Shown here in pieces: positions 38,426 to 41,035 of a stretch of 41,035 nt of DNA (within the stretch, counting starts at the first letter, position 1; each line of letters starts with the position of its first letter). Both the position numbers and the translations under genes were made by a program. The stretch is from a virus, in the IMG/VR virus record IMGVR_UViG_3300034375_004928, positions 1 to 41,035 of that record; one strand, 5' to 3'. The notes under the pieces are model-generated. The model was not told the origin of the DNA. It searched no databases and worked only from the letters and a program-made list of their open reading frames with translations.

Positions 38426-39951
38426 TTCAATCTCTCCACATCTTCAATAGTGTTAATGTCTGCTACGAACTTATCGTCACGGATTCTTTTCATCCGAGGG
38501 AAACGCAAACCAATATTTCCCTTTGCATCAGTGCTAACCAAATCGGCCTTTACTTCCAAAACAATTCTTGGAAGGAACTCATATCGTCCATCAGAAAAGT
38601 TTTCCACAATCTTTCTAAGTTGTCCGGTTAATGTAATTAGTTGTAAATCGGAAAAGCCCGTACCAATTGAACCTATGTTTGTAAAACCATTATCAGACTT
38701 TACTCCGATTTCAAATGTACCAAATACATTTGACCTACGACCTTCCCCATAAGATGCCGCAAGAATAACCACATCTAATTCAATTTGTGGCGGTTTGTAT
38801 TTTGCCCAACCTGTGCTTCTTTTGCCCGCTTCGTATGGCATAGAAGCATCCTTTACAATAATACCTTCAAACCCATCATTTATTGCTTGATGGTAAAAAG
38901 CCATAACATCTCCTTCTTTATCCATACGGTGCGCTTGGTCTGGGTTTGATTTAAAAATCTCTAATCGTTCAAAATAAGATAAGTCCATAAGGGTGCGCTC
39001 TCCCCACTTCAAACAGTCGAAGATAACCCACCGTACCGGCACTCTATTCATGGCCTCGGTATGGTCTTTAGAATGCACTCTCGTACCCATTTTCTTATGC
39101 TCATCGGGCGTTCCGTCCTCTTTGATTGGGTAGATTTCACCGTCGAAAATCGCTTGCATAACTTCGTAATTACTTATGAGTTCTGCAACATCAGCGAATT
39201 GAGGGGTCACGATATTACCTTTACGATTAAAGATAATTACATCTTCTCCATCTTTGTGGATTTGATACCTATTACCATCATACTTATAATCAACGATTCT
39301 GTTTTTAGGCCACTTATTCATAGGCACTTCTTTTGCTAGCATAGGTTTAATGAACTTACCATGAGTTAAATTACACGGAGGTTCTTCTCCACGCTCATAG
39401 TGAGATACTACGCTTTCGATTGAATTAAAATTACAATGCTTCTTAACGATAGCCTGTTTCTTATTAAAGTGCTTTGCAATAATTTTCTTTACTACTCCAT
39501 CCCGCAAACCATTTCTTGTTGTTTTCAACCAATAGCGAATGAACCATTTTGCTTCTAAGGCAGATAAGTCTGCTAAGAAAGAATCAACTGTTCTATACGC
39601 CTCGGAATCTACACCTGCACAATCTAATGAAAGAATCCTGTAAAATGTAGCAAGACTGTGTTCTGTTTGAGTCACTGCTGATGGGTCAAGATAATAAATA
39701 GCATCGCCTAAATCATCATGGACATTATATTCTTGTTCGATTTCATCATCAAAACAGTTATACATTTTAGTTAGCCACTTCTTTGCTTTCGCAAGCCCAA
39801 TATTATTGGATGGGTATTCTTGCGAAAGAATAGCAAAGAATGTTGCTTTGTCTTCAAAATTCTCCAGTTCCCTCGAAATTAGCGTTGCTTGTTGTGTTGG
39901 AGTCAATAACTCCGTCGCTTCTAATAATCTCGTAAATTTTTTCATTGTCAT
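38422..39951 (-). CDS. lig: ATP-dependent DNA ligase
   Basis: A 509-residue ligase of the archaeal/eukaryal LigI type. Adenylation motif I is KYDGNR (223-228; nucleophile K223), motif III FDGEIYP (269-275), motif IIIa VIFDCLKW, motif IV EGIIVKD (362-368, with E362 and K367), and motif V GWAKYKPP (381-388). An N-terminal DNA-binding domain (1-200) and a C-terminal OB domain with the FPRMKRIRDDK segment complete the fold. It seals nicks in Okazaki fragments and repair, using ATP. The length is slightly shorter than cellular archaeal ligases (about 560). Start at ATG 39951, after AGTGATTATAG. Confidence 0.95.
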   Translation of the reverse strand: MTMKKFTRLLEATELLTPTQQATLISRELENFEDKATFFAILSQEYPSNNIGLAKAKKWLTKMYNCFDDEIEQEYNVHDDLGDAIYYLDPSAVTQTEHSLATFYRILSLDCAGVDSEAYRTVDSFLADLSALEAKWFIRYWLKTTRNGLRDGVVKKIIAKHFNKKQAIVKKHCNFNSIESVVSHYERGEEPPCNLTHGKFIKPMLAKEVPMNKWPKNRIVDYKYDGNRYQIHKDGEDVIIFNRKGNIVTPQFADVAELISNYEVMQAIFDGEIYPIKEDGTPDEHKKMGTRVHSKDHTEAMNRVPVRWVIFDCLKWGERTLMDLSYFERLEIFKSNPDQAHRMDKEGDVMAFYHQAINDGFEGIIVKDASMPYEAGKRSTGWAKYKPPQIELDVVILAASYGEGRRSNVFGTFEIGVKSDNGFTNIGSIGTGFSDLQLITLTGQLRKIVENFSDGRYEFLPRIVLEVKADLVSTDAKGNIGLRFPRMKRIRDDKFVADINTIEDVERLK

Positions 39952-40078
39952 CTATAATCACTTCTCCTTTGTTTATTTTTATAATTAATTCTTTTAGAAG
40001 GTTGCTTATCTTTCCTTCGTTCTTTTCTGAATAAGACCACATAGCGTTTGCTAAGTATTCCCAATCACTCTTCTTCAC
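39854..40078 (-). CDS. Hypothetical small protein upstream of ligase
   Basis: A 74-residue helical and acidic protein (NAMWSYSEKNEGKISNLLKE). The start is taken at GTG 40078, which has AGGTGGTCTTA in front; a GTG three codons upstream would overlap the site. The C-terminal 25 residues (YEIIRSDGVIDSNTTSNANF) are encoded across the start of the ligase gene, an overlap of 98 bases. The ligase ribosome-binding site lies within this frame. No family recognised. Confidence 0.45.
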   Translation of the reverse strand: MKKSDWEYLANAMWSYSEKNEGKISNLLKELIIKINKGEVIIDDNEKIYEIIRSDGVIDSNTTSNANFEGTGEF

Positions 40079-40400
40079 TAAGACCACCTATTAATCTTGT
40101 GAAATTAACATTCATCATGTGAACAGCATTTGCTTCTTGGACTTTATTAAGTGTTAGAAACTTATCTGCCATTGTCATTAGTGTTGCTTGACTGATAAAA
40201 ATCGCATACTTAGAAAGTTCTTCGTCTGTTTGTATTTCCCAATACATAACATATGTTGATTTGGTGTATTGGTTAGATTTACTCATTGTAGCAAATTGCT
40301 GATTGAATAAATCAAGCCATCTACCTTCAAGTTTCTTTCTCATTCCTTTAGCCCAAATGTTCATGGACTTATCTGTTTGCCAATGTTCTTCATAATTCAT
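40065..40400 (-). CDS. Small helical protein, unknown
   Basis: A 111-residue protein with a basic N-terminal region (SMNIWAKGMRKKLEGRWLDL), a middle beta stretch and a long C-terminal helix (SKYAIFISQATLMTMADKFL). The sequence TLNKVQEANAVHMMNVNF at the end could fit the loop and third helix of a histone fold, but the resemblance is weak. Overlaps at both ends (ATGA-type) place it in the operon. Ribosome-binding site AGGAGGAAGA. Confidence 0.5.
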   Translation of the reverse strand: MNYEEHWQTDKSMNIWAKGMRKKLEGRWLDLFNQQFATMSKSNQYTKSTYVMYWEIQTDEELSKYAIFISQATLMTMADKFLTLNKVQEANAVHMMNVNFTRLIGGLSEEE

Positions 40401-40723
40401 TCTTCTTCCTCCTTATTTTGATTTAGTGCTTGCTTCACAAGAGCCACATTTGTTCTTTCCTGTTCCATGAACAAATTTATGACATTCATAAATTTAATTG
40501 AACAACTCTCAATGTGATGCTTTTGAACTCTACAACCCTTGCCTGTGTTTGTTTCGTAAAGCATTTGTTCTTCAACATACTGAGCAAATAAATCTACAAT
40601 AGCACTTGCCTTTGAAGCAAATCTAGGAACAGCACCGTTTCCATATTGCCTATTTTGATTTGCCTTGCGAACACTTTTTCTTGCCTGTGATTCTGCTATT
40701 CTTTTTTCTTGAAATTCACTCAT
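40397..40723 (-). CDS. Small basic helical protein, possible histone-like fold
   Basis: A 108-residue protein with a basic N-terminus (RIAESQARKSVRKANQNRQY), a helix ASAIVDLFAQYVEEQMLYET, then GKGCRVQKHHIESCSIKF and an acidic tail. The middle could be read as helix 2, loop and helix 3 of a histone fold (G-K-x-x-R-V-x-x-x-x-I), but helix 2 would be about five residues short. Overlaps the PC4-like gene by eight bases. The basic tail suggests DNA contact. Unassigned. Confidence 0.5.
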   Translation of the reverse strand: MSEFQEKRIAESQARKSVRKANQNRQYGNGAVPRFASKASAIVDLFAQYVEEQMLYETNTGKGCRVQKHHIESCSIKFMNVINLFMEQERTNVALVKQALNQNKEEEE

Positions 40724-40919
40724 CTAAAACCCTCTTTAGTACACTTAATAGTTTCTTTGCTTCTTCCATATTCAAACGAATACCTTTCCTTGTTGGCTTG
40801 TTGTTAGAGTGCCAACGAATATCCAAGACTTTGATATTATAATACTCTCCTGTTTTAATAAGAATCTCATCTGTTGAGTTTCTGGCTATTGTTCCTTTGG
40901 TTTCAAAATCATCACTCAT
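40716..40919 (-). CDS. PC4-like ssDNA-binding / transcription coactivator protein
   Basis: A 67-residue protein consisting of one PC4-like domain: strands ILIKTGEYYNIKVLDIRWHS, a basic loop KPTRKG and the helix IRLNMEEAKKLLSVLKRVL. The K-G-I-x-L-x-x-E-x-x-K-x-L segment is the family signature. PC4-type proteins bind ssDNA and melted promoters as dimers; a viral one could assist late transcription or replication. It overlaps both neighbours by eight bases (ATGAGTGA). Confidence 0.7.
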   Translation of the reverse strand: MSDDFETKGTIARNSTDEILIKTGEYYNIKVLDIRWHSNNKPTRKGIRLNMEEAKKLLSVLKRVLDE

Positions 40920-41034
40920 TGAACCACCCCTGTTTGAATTTATCTAATTCCTTTCTTGAAGTAAAGTATCTTGGTGTATCTAAATCATCAAGTCTATTAA
41001 CAATCCAACAAGAACCACCTAAAGAAGATACTTG
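40912..41034 (-). CDS. C-terminal end of a gene entering from the right edge (partial)
   Basis: The frame is open from the window edge and ends at TGA 40912, encoding 40 residues (QVSSLGGSCWIVNRLDDLDT, then PRYFTSRKELDKFKQGWFNE). The stop overlaps the PC4-like start by eight bases. The fragment contains an LDDLDTPRYF stretch and ends in a short basic helix, but is too short to identify. It confirms that the leftward operon continues to the right of the window. Confidence 0.55.
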   Translation of the reverse strand, partial: QVSSLGGSCWIVNRLDDLDTPRYFTSRKELDKFKQGWFNE

Positions 41035-41035
41035 A

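Noticed and set aside
1-41035. Terminase, portal, capsid protease, integrase, tRNA genes
   Set aside because: Looked for by motif (Walker/nuclease of terminase, Tyr recombinase R-H-R-Y, tRNA-like cloverleaf in gaps) and not found. Gaps are too short for tRNAs, and the head genes probably lie left of the window.

Overview
The window reads as a large part of the genome of a tailed (head-tail, Caudoviricetes-type) virus of an archaeon. Two gene blocks converge at about 22.8 kb. The left block (+ strand, 1-22.8 kb) is a virion morphogenesis operon. The right block (- strand, 22.86-41.0 kb) is a nearly complete archaeal/eukaryal-type DNA replication and repair operon. The archaeal host is indicated by family B DNA polymerase, PCNA, RFC small subunit, an RFC-large-like ATPase with a C-terminal PIP box, an AEP primase, an ERCC4 nuclease, an ATP-dependent DNA ligase, a PC4-like protein and a histone-fold protein, together with Shine-Dalgarno sequences (GAGGTGATT) that match the archaeal 16S 3' end. 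The gene content, AT-rich composition and convergent layout resemble magroviruses, the viruses of uncultured Marine Group II Euryarchaeota (Poseidoniales). That placement is inference from remembered gene content, not from a search.

Left block, in order: the tail end of an unidentified gene; four small virion or accessory proteins, some beta-rich; two small membrane proteins; a Ras/Arf-like GTPase with an N-terminal hydrophobic segment; a Cys/His zinc-binding protein; a coiled-coil/Gly-rich protein; a 586-residue protein of unknown function; a head-tail adaptor; a neck or tail-terminator protein; the major tail tube protein; a Lys-rich miniprotein; a terminator; the overlapping tail assembly chaperones (gpG/gpT, with a plausible -2 frameshift site); the tape measure protein; a distal tail/baseplate protein; a LamG-like protein; a 2188-residue tail hub; and baseplate/fibre proteins. 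Large terminase, portal, protease and a recognisable major capsid gene are not in the window and probably lie to the left.

Right block, in transcription order from 41.0 kb leftward: a partial gene, PC4-like protein, three small helical proteins, DNA ligase, histone-fold protein, LAGLIDADG-like protein, RFC-large-like ATPase, small wHTH protein, RFC small subunit, OB-fold ssDNA-binding candidate, small protein, RadA/Sak4-like ATPase, PCNA and the N-terminal part of PolB. An island of eight tiny genes follows, then the C-terminal part of PolB, a Cas4/AddB-like Fe-S nuclease, two small proteins, a PriS-PriL fusion primase, an ERCC4-HhH nuclease, an AAA+ helicase candidate, a DUF4177-like protein, a DEDDy exonuclease, a small membrane protein and a zinc ribbon. 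Almost every gene overlaps its neighbour by a few bases, so the block is probably one translationally coupled operon. It ends at a U-tract hairpin terminator.

Most notable: the virus-encoded small GTPase beside two membrane proteins; the PolB gene cut cleanly just upstream of motif C and separated by about 1.3 kb of microgenes, with a zinc ribbon inserted in the thumb and a YGHTDS motif C; C-terminal PIP boxes on both PolB and the clamp-loader-like ATPase; a histone-fold protein with an AT-hook-like arm; and an A7 site allowing fully cognate -2 frameshifting in the tail chaperone. No gene-free stretch exceeds 100 bases. No tRNA, CRISPR array, integrase or insertion sequence was seen.
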